64,000 nt of DNA from Isoetes taiwanensis (taxonomy: Eukaryota > Streptophyta > Lycopodiopsida > Isoetales > Isoetaceae): the NCBI GenBank assembly GCA_021234155.1, contig JAJEKV010000004.1, forward strand, positions 6,698,109 through 6,762,108, read 5' to 3'. Each line of letters begins with the position of its first letter. Within the stretch, counting starts at the first letter, position 1. Of this stretch, positions 22,031-33,793 are shown one piece after another. Both the position numbers and the translations under genes were made by a program. Under the pieces are notes generated by a model that was not told the origin of the DNA, ran no database searches, and was given only the letters and a program-made list of their open reading frames with translations.

Positions 22031-24739
22031 CTTGCTCTCAAATGAAGATATGTCACTGTCTAAGTCATTAAACTAGCAGTAGGAAGAAAAAATGACTAGC
22101 AGCCAACATAGCACTCAAAAGATACGAAACTCTTCATTTTTTGCAGCATGCATCAATATCAATACCCCAAGTTATCCACAATTCAAATGAAGTTCATGAC
22201 TGTTTTAGGAACACATGTGCTTGCCCAGAATACGTGTAGCTCCCCACAATTATGTTGCCATACACAAATAGCCTTACAATTACAAGACTCTATTCTACGC
22301 ATTAATACCAAAGCCAGAGCCAACTCATAATAGCTCTACGCCATGCCATAATATGTAGTTACAACTAGAAATCCCCTACGCTCAAAAGATTCATATAATA
22401 ATGTAGCGATATGCAAGAAATCTAGCCTTGATTAAAGATACTCAGCCCTGAGGATCTACTCAATCTATGCAGAGATCCACTTGTTATTTAGAAATTTACT
22501 TTAATGCACAATTCTAGTGCATGGATCAGAACTTGCTGAAACCATTAACCTAAGCTCTTCTTATAAGTTTCTTATCTCCTTAAGCTACATGCTAGCATTG
22601 CAAGGAAGGAGCCAACTGACTCGAATTTCAATCTTTATCATTATTTAAAGCACATATTCTATAGAAGCATTCAATAAATGAAACTAGTCAGACCTGAGAG
22701 AAGCCTTTGTATCGACAATATTGCCTTCAATTTTGTTGAGATGTAGTTTACTGGTAGCTCTACAAATGTCTTGTTTAATTACAAGATTGTATTGGCTCCA
22801 CAAATGGCTATATTGGTAGCTCCCCAAATGCCCCCACAAATGCATCCAAACTGACCAATCGGTACCAGGACGTCCTTAATTTGAGCAATCTCTAGAATGC
22901 AAACGCATGGGACATTGATTTGCTAGAACCCTCCTCAATATATAGGCAACCCATTGTTAATGCCTTATATGCACCTTTTTGTGTAGTGCCAGCAAGATGA
23001 CTCCCTTGCAAGACTATATTATCTTCTTGTAATTATCTTCCCGCTTGATTTATTTCCTTCGGAAAGCACCTAGATAATGCCAAATTGAGATTGATCCTAC
23101 TGTGAAATTATAGAATAGTCAGATTATCTTCCACCTTTTTCCACATGTATATCTATAGGCTATGCGTGCCTTGAATAATTTGAGTTCATTTAAGCAATGA
23201 ATGTGCTTAATCAGTGGAAGTGCATTTAAGCAATGGAAGTACATAACAAATGAAAATCGTCAGAACTGTGTGAAGCCTTCTGAAGCAATGAATGTGCTTG
23301 ATCAGTGGAAGTGCATTTAAGCAATGGAAGTACATAATAAATGAAAATCGTCAGACCTGTGTGAAGCCTTTTGTTCCAATAGAAATGCCTTCAGTTTTGA
23401 TGATTTGTATGTTCCTAGAAGCACCTTCAATGTCTTGTTTGATCATAGAAACAGCAGCAGATACTTATCCAACAGAACATTTTCCACAATTTCATGAATA
23501 TAAAAGGCAGGCAATATTTGGCTTTACAATCTAATACAGGCAAAGAACCATATGCAGCTAGAAACAACATCTAACTCTAGCCACTTGAGCCGCAAGAATT
23601 ACATCAGTCCACTCTAATTAGGGTTCAACCAATGCACTGTATTAGGTCAAGTTCCGAAGCGGCTTCCTTAAATCCTTGAATACCTAAATCTTGAGCAACG
23701 GCCGAGAATAATCGAACATAAAGCATGCCAGATGTATGGTGCTCCCAGATCGCATCTGTTCAAGTAGATAGCATGCATGAAATAATTAGGGTTATCCAGT
23801 ATGTTTGTCCATGGCATGAAATGATTAGGATTTTTACTGGATAAAACCAATGTATTTAAACGAAAATAGGCCAAGCCTACATGTTCATCAAATTGTATCA
23901 AAATTATTTCCTCCCACACTTTCACCTAGGTCTTAAGCATTACATCGCGCTTATGCATTCCATTCCATGAGAAACAAAAACCTCATCTGTCATGCCATGT
24001 TGACTTCAAATTGTGCCGTCATAATTTACTCATCTTTTGCCCATCAATAAGCCATTTTTCTTATATAATCACCATATATTAACCAAGCGTCGAGAATCTT
24101 ATCTTTGTTGGAGCCCTCCTATAAACTTTTCGGTAAGCTCATGATACATCACTTTGCAAAAAGTGCCAATACTTTGCCATGTGTATCTCATAATGTTCTG
24201 CTAACTTGGTCAATGCAGTAAGAAATTTTGCCAACAATTATGCGATTCATTTAAGAAGAAATACTTCAATTGTGACCTTATGTCCAACTATTGTTGCTAT
24301 GCCTGGTACTGCTCAACATGCCCTTGCATGTAGAATTCATATATTACATCTTCAAATAATACCTGAGGCAAGCTAAAAGTTCCAAACAAAAGTTTTATGG
24401 GGGTATGGTGGTTTTTGCAACCTTTTCATAATTTGCACAAGTGTACAAATAAACCCATGTATCAAGTGTACATGCATTCCATACTATTCATAACCTGCAA
24501 CCTTTGTCCAAGCAACCTATAGTAAATAACTACAATGACAAAGCAATAATACCTTAGAGTCCTGATGCATTAGAGCCCTACGCATTCCATCATTACTTAT
24601 AATAATATTAAAAAAAAAAAGCCTGACCGAGCTAGTCCAGACCAACCATCCTACTAGCCCTTCAGACTTGATAGTCTTATCATTTCACAATATAACCGAG
24701 CATCTTTATATGTGAAACATCTAACCTGTGGTAATCAAG
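22031..24739. other. No gene; diverged direct repeats
   Basis: A 91-bp unit (AATGAATGTGCTTAATCAGTGG...) at 23196-23286 is repeated directly after it, to about 23371. Its last part (GTCAGACCTG.G.GAAGCC...GCCTTCA.TTTTG) also matches 22688-22735. The rest is AT-rich with no coding exon I could support. Confidence 0.5.
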
Positions 24740-24750
24740 TTACATAACTT
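24740..24750. repeat. Left target-site duplication of the LINE
   Basis: TTACATAACTT, repeated exactly after the poly-A tail at 25435-25445. Confidence 0.9.
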
Positions 24751-25434
24751 GATTACGATGGGTTCTCGATGGCGCTCGGTTTGGACGTGGACATGGAGCT
24801 CACTTCCTCCACCGAAGGTTAGGGTGCTTATGTGGCAGGTGGTGCACCGCTATATCAGGGTGAATGTCCTTGTGAGTCAGTTTAGGCCGGGTGTGAGCCC
24901 TCTTTGCCCTTGTTGTGGCCTTCATCATGAGACTGTGGAGCATTGTCTGGTTTTATGCCCTCACTTGCAGGCTGCCTGGGATTGGGTCGCCTCTTTTGTG
25001 TGAGATTGACTAGCCGCCATTCTTTGCTTCATGTGTATCCTGGTGCTTGGCCGCTCTTGCGGCAGCAAGCCTTGCATCTGTGCGTGGTTTGGTTAGTGTG
25101 GTTGATTTGGAAGCGGTGGCGGTTGTGGATCTTTCAGGGGATTCAGCAGCCTGCAGCCTCTCTGATTCCTCGATTCAGGTACAAGCTATTTCAAAGCTTT
25201 CTGGTGTTCCCGGGATTAGTAGAGCGGAAGTTTGCCATTTGGCGGGACTTCTTGGGTGTTGTAGATGGTGATGGTCAGTTTGTATAGCAGTAGAGTTGCA
25301 GTTTTTTTGTGAGTTTGTTGTGGAGTGTCGAGGTATCGCTGTCTCTTTGAGGCAGCTCTCCTCCTCCTCACTTGCTTTGTAACATTACCATTATTTTAAT
25401 ATATTGATGACACAGTTCTTCAAAAAAAAAAAAA
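24751..25434 (+). mobile_element. 5'-truncated LINE with zf-RVT domain, poly-A tail and 11-bp TSD
   Basis: A 684-bp insertion between exact TTACATAACTT repeats. It starts inside the RT C-terminal region, with the zf-RVT pattern WTWSSLPPPKVRVLMWQVVH, then a zinc cluster (CPCCG...ETVEHCLVLCP) and W. A stop interrupts near 25003, and the rest is a decayed C-terminus and 3' UTR ending in a 13-A tail (25422-25434). It is a standard dead-on-arrival LINE insertion. The intact TSD suggests it is fairly recent. Confidence 0.92.
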
Positions 25435-25445
25435 TTACATAACTT

Positions 25446-26340
25446 TATTGTTTTTCTTGAATATTAGATATTACTCATATATTTAACCATGCTTATTATA
25501 ACAACTTCTCTAAATACGCTTCTTGCATGTATACTTTATGCATGTCTTGTGCATGCGCACCACTGAAATAGCCTTTAGTTCTAAAGGGACTTTAATAGTT
25601 TTATCTTTTTGAATGACATGCAATCCAAGTCTTTTTTTTTTTTTATTTACATGCATACCCTTTAAGGAGTATAAGTCGATTTGGAAATGAAGGTACTATA
25701 TATTTTCTGTGTCTTATTTACTACAGACATGTTTTTATTCCCTTTTTCCAAGCCTTTTGTTCCTTTTCTTTAATTTTGCTGGACCTGTACACTTCATCGG
25801 GTCTTAATATGTCCAGCACTATAATCAAAGCTTATCCGACATTCAATAACTGTATATCTCATGTTAGGTATTGCTGTATCTAACCATAAACATCTTTATT
25901 GATTTTAGAACCAAGTTTGGTTATGTTAGGTATTGCTGTATCTAACCATAAACATCTTTATTGATTTTAGAACCAAGTTTGGTTATATAAACTTTCTGCA
26001 TATTCCATTACTAGATCATAGTGTTCATTAACATATTAAGCCACTTTAGGAGGCTATACACTAGGAATCAAAATCCTATGCTTTCATAATCAAAACTATT
26101 TAAGCTTCAATAAACTCCTGGATATCTGCTACCCATAGTCTTTCTGTCACAAAATTGAGTTTAAAACAGAGATACCTTGTGCCTTCAAAATTTGATATAG
26201 CAAGAAAAAAGGTTTATCACTTGTCAACTTGTAAATATATCCTTTCTTATGTAGAAATTTCCATCCAGTCATGTATCCAGTATTTCCTTTGTTACTCACA
26301 TCCTATTGGCCAAAACACCTCATAACAGCAAGAAGAGCAA
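25446..26340. repeat. AT-rich stretch with an exact 62-bp tandem repeat (25861-25984)
   Basis: ATGTTAGGTATTGCTGTATC... occurs twice head to tail (25861-25922 and 25923-25984) with no differences seen. The surrounding 0.9 kb shows no coding signal. Confidence 0.75.
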
Positions 26341-26344
26341 TGAA

Positions 26345-26475
26345 ATAAGAAACCCCACGTACCTGCAGTCAATCAGACAAATATTAGCAATATACTTGGT
26401 AATAATGTCAGGGCCAAAAGGTACATTAGGGGTTTCTTGGCTTATCACCCTTCACCCATTGCATCTCCTTGCCCT
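26345..26475 (-). other. Homologue of the 4.8-kb hairpin region and of the 3-kb units
   Basis: On the minus strand the segment reads ...GGTGAAGGGTGATAAGCC, then CTAATGTACCTTTTGGCCCT, and ends GATTGACTGCAGGTACG. Both the middle and end phrases recur at 4.85-4.93 kb on the plus strand. The first phrase recurs in each 3-kb unit (for example minus strand near 40315). In one frame it reads VKGDKPRNP, in a neighbouring frame LMYLLALTLLPSILLIF, so it could be a decayed exon. Confidence 0.5.
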
Positions 26476-26772
26476 TGATTAGTAAAAGCCTTTTAAGTAT
26501 GCAAAGCAAACAAAAGCAAATAAATTGAAACATAACTTATATTAATCCTTTGCTATCTGTGCATTACTTCAATGAGTCAAGCTCCTAGCTAAATACGATT
26601 TTTTTGAAGTATTTCAGCCTATAATATTTAACCTGTTCTTTCAAAAATCCGTCGACTGTCAAACCTTAAGCTCCATTGTCGGCTGAAGCATTATATTTCG
26701 AGCTGTTTACAGTTCATAATTCCCTTGATTGCATAAGGGATTAATCAACCTATATTGTAAAAAAGGTCATAC

Positions 26773-27081
26773 CTGTATATTGTCTTCCTCAGACTCATAT
26801 TCCTCGTCCATTTGTGTTTCTGGGACCCCTTGATCAAATTGGTTACCTCCCTTGTAATATCCAGTTTGTTTTCGATTAAAACTACTACTTTTTCTGGCAG
26901 CAAATCCCGGATTTCCATCATAGCCTCTTTTGATTTCATAACCTCTTCCGCTACCCCGTCTGTCCATACTTAGGGCTTCAAGTTTTACAGAGTTTTCACA
27001 CCACTCTAATTCCTTCCTCAGACCCTACAACGCCCAAGCTTCTTCTGAGTTTAAGGAATCACATCTATCATTTGAGTCCAT
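26773..27081 (-). pseudogene. Exon-like coding stretch with one in-frame TAG
   Basis: From ATG 27081 the frame runs 103 codons to a good donor (CAG|GTATGA at 26773/26772), interrupted only by TAG at codon 19. The product begins MDSNDRCDSLNSEEAWAL, then RKELEWCENSVKLEALSM, then a Gly/Arg/Asn-rich part and an acidic end (DEEYESEEDNIQ). An internal ATG at 26967 gives a 65-codon clean version. The acidic end resembles EKQIPNSYEEEDDINNH on the minus strand of the 3-kb units (near 39.6 kb), so this may be a diverged relative of part of that unit. Function unknown. Confidence 0.4.
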
Positions 27082-27172
27082 GCTCATTTTCACGAAACGT
27101 CCCAAGCTTTGCCCGGGAAAATAAAGACTGTTTTAATTCTATACTTAAAGACTGCCACATTTATTTATTTTT

Positions 27173-28440
27173 TTATTCTTTTTGTTTAAGGTCCATAGTA
27201 AGGAAGTCACCAGACAATCAAATCTAGTAGACACCTTCATATCCTATCCATATCGGGTTGCGCCGAATAGACCATAGTGGACATGTATCAACAGAAAGTT
27301 CTGCTACGTCGGGGTTCATCATTAATATAACCCCTAGCAACTCCCATCAAGAAATGACATCTAAAGCAGGTGTTTGAACCCTGACCAAAGTGCACAAATC
27401 TCAGACATCACTAGGTCTATACCAACTCGCCACACATCCATTGAGAAAAACTTTTGTGGTACATGTACACTTTGTAGACAGAGATATCTCCTGCCTTAGG
27501 AAGTCACGAGTATTTTTTTATTCTTTTTTATTCTTTTTGTTTAAGGTCCATAGTAAGGAAGTCACCAGACAATCAAGTCTAGTAGACACCTTCATATCCT
27601 ATCCATATCGGGTTGCGCCGAATGGACCATAGTGGACATGTATCAACAGAAAGTTCTGCTACGTCGGGGTTCATCATTAATATAACCCCTAACAACTCCA
27701 TCAAGAAATGACATCTAAAGCAGGGGTGTGAACCCCTGACCAAAGTGCACAAATATCAGGCATCACTAGGTCTATACCAACTCGCCACACATACATGTAC
27801 ACTTTGTAGGCAGAGATATCTCCTGCCTTAGGAAGTCACGAGTATTTTTTATTCTTTTTGTTTAAGGTCCATAGTAAGGAAGTCACCAGACAATCAAGTC
27901 GAGTAGACACCTTCATATCCTATCCATATCGGGTTGCGCCGAATGCCTTAGGAAGTCACGATGTACACTTTGTAGGCAGAGATATCTCCTGCCTTAGGAA
28001 GTCACGAGTATTTTTTATTCTTTTTGTTTAAGGTCCATAGTAAGGAAGTCACCAGACAATCAAGTCGAGTAGACACCTTCATATCCTATCCATATCGGGT
28101 TGCGCCGAATGCCTTGGGAAGTCACGAGTATTTTTTATTCTTTTTGTTTAAGGTCCATAGTAAGGAAGTCACCAGACAATCAAGTCTAGTAGACACCTTC
28201 ATATCCTATCCATATTGGGTTGCGCCGAATGGACCATAGTGGACATGTATCAACAGAAAGTTCTGCTACGTCGGGGTTCATCATTAATATAACCCCTAGC
28301 AACTCCCATCAAGAAATGACATCTAAAGCAGGGTTTTGAACCCCTGACCAAAGTGCACAAATCTCAGGCATCACTAGGTCTATACCAACTCGCCATACAT
28401 CCGTTGAGCAAAACTTTTGTGGTACATGTACACTTTGAGT
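27173..28440. repeat. Tandem array, five units of stepwise shorter length
   Basis: Units begin ATTCTTTTTGTTTAAGGTCC at about 27177, 27531, 27852, 28019 and 28139, giving spacings of 354, 321, 167, 120 and a final unit of about 300 bp. Full units contain GGTTGCGCCGAATGGACC, CTACGTCGGGGTTCATC and TTGAACCCCTGACC. The short ones are truncated after GCGCCGAATGCCTT. Copies are highly similar, so the array grew recently by unequal exchange or replication slippage. Confidence 0.9.
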
Positions 28441-28446
28441 TTTTTT

Positions 28447-28574
28447 GAACTTTTCTCTAGATTTATCTTGCATAGACTGATCACCTTAAGTGATCTGGAA
28501 GTTCTAATCCCAATTTGAGTGTAAACTCAGGTTGGTTCCTTGTGGTTGACCTTTAAGCCAGGTTTAGAGTCAAC
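28447..28574 (+). repeat. LTR/leader fragment shared with 45.5 kb
   Basis: Matches 45499-45625 (TAGACTGATCACCTTAAGTGATCTGGA, then CCAA.TTGAG...CTCA.GTTGG). In the 45.5-kb copy the phrase CCAACTTGAG-CATAAA-CTCAAGTTGG is a perfect 10-bp hairpin. It directly abuts the first 3-kb unit. Confidence 0.65.
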
Positions 28575-31312
28575 AGAATCCCATGAAACTGATTTGTATG
28601 CAGGGTCTGGAGCACAGGATTAATAAAGTCCTTTCTTGTAAATCCATTCCTACTAAACAAGTTCATTTTTGTAGAAATTTCCACAAATGTGGCCATAAGA
28701 TATGGCATATTTCCATACTCTTTTGTGGTGCGCAAGCTACAAATGTCAGCTTGGCAGAGATTTTAATGGCAAAATCCCTCTTTCAACCTCAAGAATGTTA
28801 AGTCTAAGGAGAGTTATGTTTGAAAGACATGTTTGGCAGATAAGAATAAAGTCTGAACTACATACCCAAAATTATCCACCTTGCCTCATTGTATTTGGGT
28901 AGAGACTAATCCCATGATTCAATGGTTGTTGATGTCATCCTCCTCCTCATAAGAGTTGGGAATTTGCTTTTCCTATAACAGATGTAAATATAAGTTAACA
29001 CTTTAAGTGTTATATAATTAAATAAATAAATAATTAAATGCACCCGAACAATAGACCTTAGCCAAAGTCTTTGGTTAAACCAAAGAACTGAATTAAGAAA
29101 AAAAAAAAACTTTTAACCTTTTAATCTTGATCGAATCAAGACATTTGTCCTAATAAATCTATTTAGATATATTAGGAACCAATTTGCAGCCCTAAGAACA
29201 AAATCAGGTGCCATTTGTCCTTAAGCAATGACTAGGTCAATATTTAACAATCATATCAAACTTTATTAAGCCAAAACTTACGCGGTAACTTGAACTAAAA
29301 TATTCAGATTTCAATGTTTCACTTTGATTTAGAACACATCCTAAAATATGCAGTCTAATTGCAATATTATAAAATGTTTACCTTCCATATTTTTGCCTCA
29401 ACCAATTTGGTTACAACATGTTAAGTCATAGGATGTCGCATGCTTGCATACTTGTCCATAGTTTCTGACTTCATAATTCATTTGAACAGTATCCAATATT
29501 TTGTGAAGTACTTACATTGTCTCATTTGAATGCAGAGTTTGCATATTCTAGAAACTTGTATTTATCACAACTTCATAACAAAGAGCAAGAAGTTCGGTTA
29601 CCTGTAGTAGAACCAGAGGACAGTTAGCCAAGAATGGGTAAAAGCCTAAGCTACTAACAGGTAAGCAATGAACTTCTTGGGTTTATCACCCTTCACCTTG
29701 CAAGAAGTTTCCCCAAATGGGCGTTAGATGTTCTAGGATGCAAAACAAAGAATGTGCATATGTGTTGTTCTGCATCTCAAAATAATAAAACATGATAGTT
29801 TCACTTTAGCGGTCTTTTATCCAATTGTGAAGCTCCATGTCTTTTCTGATCCACGTGCCATACACAGCCCTAAACTTTTGAGACTGAGCATAGTGGTTTG
29901 GGCAAGGGCACATGGTAGTCTACTTATTGAATCTAGTAGTATCACTAAGCAAATTCAGGAGCGAACCTATTGCCCGTTTATTGAGGCACACAGAGATAAA
30001 CGATACTGTCTACATCAAAGATACAAGACTGTTTAAGTCATTTTAGAGCATTTATACATCTAGCTTGAACAGCAGTAATGCATGAAGCATAATCATAAGA
30101 CATGCATCTGGAATGTGCATAATGCTATCTTCTGTAGTCCCTATCTCGGCCTATGCTTTAGGCATACAACGTATTAATCGGGTTATTTATCAAATAGAAG
30201 ACATCCAAATTATGCCTATAAGAGCTAGACTTCATGCCAAATGGATCTGCTACATTGGCTATTAAGACGGTCATTTGTTATATGTAAAAATAAAATGATT
30301 CAAACACAATTTCAATGCATAGAATCCAAAATTGTTATAAACAGGAAATGTAACCTGTTGTGCTCGAATTTGAAGGAAAACTCCAGCTTAATGCTCGAAT
30401 TTGGGGAAGACTCCAGCTTAATGAGCCACATTTCTGTCATTAGATTGATCCACATAATTTTCGTGGCCATCATACTGAATTGTTCCAGTGCCATAGAATT
30501 ACCAAAAATTGCTTAAGAGATGCTTGCAGGCTTATTATCAAGGTCTTCTTTCTACCATAGCCAAAATCCTGGCGAATACTAGCCCTTGCCTACAGATCCA
30601 GAAGAAAGTTGAAGCCATGTACCGGAATGCAACATCAAAAGTATCTTCACATAATCGGCTACATAGTCTGCTTGGCTACATAGATATTCTGCTTGCACGC
30701 CTTTGGCAGTTCGGCATTCGGCATACCACATGTGTTAGGGTATATTACAGAATTAGAAGGGTTATGGCGATATTTGCTTCAACCAGAGGATAATAATCAT
30801 CCTTGAAAAAGCATGGCATAGTAGCCGTAGCTACAAAAAAACATAAAATTGTGCATGCAAGCCAAACTTGGTAGGTTTAGACAAGTGGCAAACATGCCTT
30901 CAATATAATAAACAAAGTGCATAAATGTCAATATGAGAATCTTAAAAAGGCCCTTTGCACAAAATACAACCTTTCCTATATAAGGACATTCAAGAGCAAA
31001 AGCTCCAAATAGGATTTTATGTTTCTAGAGTTTATGAATTACTACGGTCATTTAATCACACTAAAGAAGTTGAGCAATGTTTATCCTTACCATTTTCTCC
31101 ATGTCAATGAAATAATTTGCCTTCCAACATTTGCCAATGCATCTATGCTTAATGGTCAAAGTGGATGTGTATACAACCCACATGGCTTTATCTTAGTCGC
31201 GCTAAAGAAGTTGAGTAGTGTGAACCAATCATAGTGTTACAACAATCACATAAAAGAAGTTGAATAGTGCACCTTTGCACTTTTGGACATTTTCTTAGTC
31301 AATCTTAATAAA
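28575..31312 (-). repeat. 3-kb unit, copy 1 (first about 160 bp missing)
   Basis: Colinear with the other units at 34441-43745, with few differences, but it lacks the leading AAATCCTTCC... segment. It has a 27-bp deletion near 31216. The orientation is given relative to exon-like minus-strand coding. Contained landmarks: the EKQIPNSYEEEDD acidic segment near 28.97 kb, the GTGAAGGGTGATAAACCC hairpin region near 29.68 kb, and the doubled GCTCGAATTTG...CTCCAGCTTAAT at 30361-30421. Confidence 0.9.
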
Positions 31313-31984
31313 CAAGGTGCTGTGCACGAGGGGTTGCCCTCCAGTAGCGTGAAAGTGTGTTTTCATGGTTTCTAAATCGTCATTTCGCGTCGGGTCTTTT
31401 TTGTGTGAACAATAAACTCTGGGTCTAAAACTTGAGAATGTGGATTGGTCCTCTGCCAGTTTACAGCCAACAATAAGTTTGGAGCATTTTTTGGCATATC
31501 CTAGGCATATTCTAGCATATGCCTAAGGCAAACACCCACATGAGAAAGGGCAACAATTGTTCAACACATAAGAAGTGTCTTGTCTATCTCGGACTAAAGA
31601 CTGATTGCTGGGACATGTATTTGTATAAACAAACAAAACATTTGACAAAGATTATCCTCCCATCCACATTATATATTGCTGAAAGCTTTCATTTAGCTTC
31701 CATTCAGTACATATTTGATTCTGCCATCTGTTTTGCATGTTTTGTATACATAACTATAGCGTGCAAATGTGCACTTCCTGAGACCCTAAAAGTTCATATC
31801 AATCTTATTTCAAATTTTTTACATTCTGCAGCTATCATATGCTGCTTCCGGCTACTTTATTGCTCCCCTCAATATACCTTTACACCAAGTATACTCTTCA
31901 GGCAGATGCATATCTTACCTGTATTAAGATGTCAGCTCACCAGCAGATGTCTGCAGTAATACAGAAGAACCGTAACAAGATACA
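31313..31984. other. Spacer between unit copies, no gene
   Basis: Unique sequence that begins at CAAGGTGCTGTGCACGAGG, where copy 1 stops matching. Open frames here have no recognisable domain. It is downstream of the AMP deaminase stop codon and may include that gene's 3' UTR. Confidence 0.45.
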
Positions 31985-32352
31985 TCACGCTTCAATCTTC
32001 TTAGGAACTTTTGCATTCAGTTCATCCTTCCAGACCTGTAAGGCGCAATGTCAGAGACTCACTACTTATAATTTCAAAAACTCAAAGGAACCAGCTTCGC
32101 ACCTCATGGCGGAATTCAATCCTCATGTGTGGAACATTAGTCTTGTGAATATCATTTCCTTCAGGCCCTCTAATATGATAGTCCATTCCAACCTAATGAG
32201 ACTAAAATAACAGGAATCAGACATGTCAAACTCAAGGGATGCAAAAGTTAAAGTCAAAGGCCGCTTCACACCTTAAGGCGATGAGAAAATCCAGACTGAA
32301 AGACAGAATTCCGGGCAACTTCACAAAGATCTGAGGATGACAATTTCCACAC
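31985..32352 (-). pseudogene. AMP deaminase, last three exons only
   Basis: Minus-strand exons 32352-32272, 32192-32103 and 32035-31985 (stop TGA) join in one frame with GT-AG borders. They encode [27 protein letters not shown], then GPEGNDIHKTNVPHMRIEFR, then VWKDELNAKV. This is the conserved C-terminus of AMP deaminase (AMP to IMP; FAC1 in Arabidopsis): VWKLS.CDLCEIARNSV.QSGFSH and GNDIHKTNVP.IRIEFR. The exons are open and well spliced. However, the upstream catalytic barrel with its metal-binding His residues is absent, and a receptor-kinase fragment begins immediately at the first acceptor. It is therefore a terminal gene fragment, or the end of a gene whose other exons lie far away. Confidence 0.85.
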
Positions 32353-33215
32353 CTGCAACAAAATTCTCATCAAGAAGAACATTGCTGGACTTGAAATCCA
32401 ACCAGTACTGTCTCCTCGTCCAATCAGTACTGTCTCCTCGTGTAAATATTGTAAGCCTACATCAAAATAAATCATCAAATTTCCGTATTGGTAAAAACAA
32501 CAGTAGTTTCAAATATTTGAATGCACCTTCTCCAGCACCAACAGCAATAGAAAGTCTTTGTTTAAAGTCATCTTTGTCTGTCAACACATAACATGTTGTA
32601 GTTATAACAAATTTTAAATAGGACAATAACCAAATCAATATAGTAGCCCATGGCATACCGTATAAAAGGCTGCAGACATTTCTATTAGGATCATATATCA
32701 GCATCTGAAGGTGACGATCGTTATCTTGACAACAACCAACGAGACTAACAAGATGTCTGTGGCGCATCTGACAAAGCCGTTCGGCCTGTCCAATGTGAAC
32801 ATGCCATGCTGAGAAACTTTGAGGTAGTAAACTTGCAATTATGAATTTAAAGAACGTATTAAAGAAGCAGCTGGTGTAGAGTATAAAGGGAGTGGCTATA
32901 AAACCAATTAAATAACAACTCATTTAACTCCTTCAATATTAGACATTAGCCAAACCTAGTTGCGATGATAATGAATCACCTGCCCAATGTGTAGGCAGCA
33001 AAATGTTTACTCAGCATACAACAAAAAAAGACACTTGCAAATACGAAACTCAAAGGATGGTTACCTGGATCTGCCACAGTTTTTTCTTTGATGTCCTCGC
33101 TGTTGAAGGCTAACTTCTTTAAAAAAATAACGGCACATACACTGAACTTTTTCCAGTATGCAGCAATTGGTGTTGAAGACGATAGCATGGTGGCTTTTTG
33201 CAAGTAATTACAAAG
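32353..33215 (-). pseudogene. Receptor-like kinase fragment (CrRLK1L-like)
   Basis: Kinase pieces on the minus strand in order: LCQMRHRHLVSLVGCCQDND (alpha-C to beta-4/5, near 32777-32720), a short LIYDPN...SLLYG piece, FKQRLSIAVGAGEG (near 32567-32525), and [16 protein letters not shown] (catalytic-loop-end region, near 32400-32352). The match is to the FERONIA/CrRLK1L style ([36 protein letters not shown]). The HRD motif, DFG, activation segment and C-lobe are missing, and the intervening sequence is AT-rich and stop-filled. A further minus-strand stretch at 33200-33070 (LKKLAFNSEDIKEKTVADPG) may belong to it. The fragment ends exactly at the acceptor of the AMP deaminase exon. Confidence 0.7.
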
Positions 33216-33709
33216 TCATCTTATAAGCCTATGATTTCAAGTAACAAAAATCTAATGCTTTGTTTGACAAAGCAGTAAGGAGGATAAAGGCACCTTCTTC
33301 AGGAAGAGTCAACGCATCTTTTTGCATAGGGCAGAGGTAGGTCCTTCAGATCTGCTTAAGTGCTAGGGACCTCCTCACTGTGAGATGAATTCCTTAATCA
33401 TGTCTCTTTGAAAGTGGTAGCATGTTCTCCTTGCGTCAAATTGCAATCTCACACTGAAGGGGTCTAGGTTTCAAAAGGTCTAATGCTTTGCCTTGAGCAG
33501 AAACTGTAAGAGCAATCTAATCTCTTTTAAGTCTTACCCTTCCTTATCTAAAGAAAAATCATCCCATCTTCTACAGCAACTCCCCCTAATGCGAAATCAA
33601 AGACACCTTTTCTGCTAATGAATGCATGTGTATGAATGAAAAATCGGGGGAAAAATACAAAAAAATATGTACATATCAGCAAGAAATATCTTAGAGCAAG
33701 TAGCTAGAC
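33216..33709. other. No feature seen
   Basis: No coding exon or repeat could be supported in this part of the spacer. Confidence 0.35.
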
Positions 33710-33793
33710 CTGTAGGATGTTATATGCATTTTCATAGCATCTCGAAATGCTAGCAGAACCCAAATCCCTTTCAAACTCAAGATAGACAGCCAT
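33710..33793 (-). CDS. Possible orphan exon, 28 codons
   Basis: Bounded by acceptor TTCTCAG| before 33793 and donor CTACAG|GTCTAG after 33710. It reads MAVYLEFERDLGSAS, then SRCYENAYNILQ. The FERDLG...CYENA pattern recalls one HAT repeat of RNA-processing factors, but one short exon is not enough to assign a family. Confidence 0.25.

Noticed and set aside
27173-28440. CRISPR-like array
   Set aside because: Units are over 100 bp, adjacent and without unique spacers, in a eukaryotic context.
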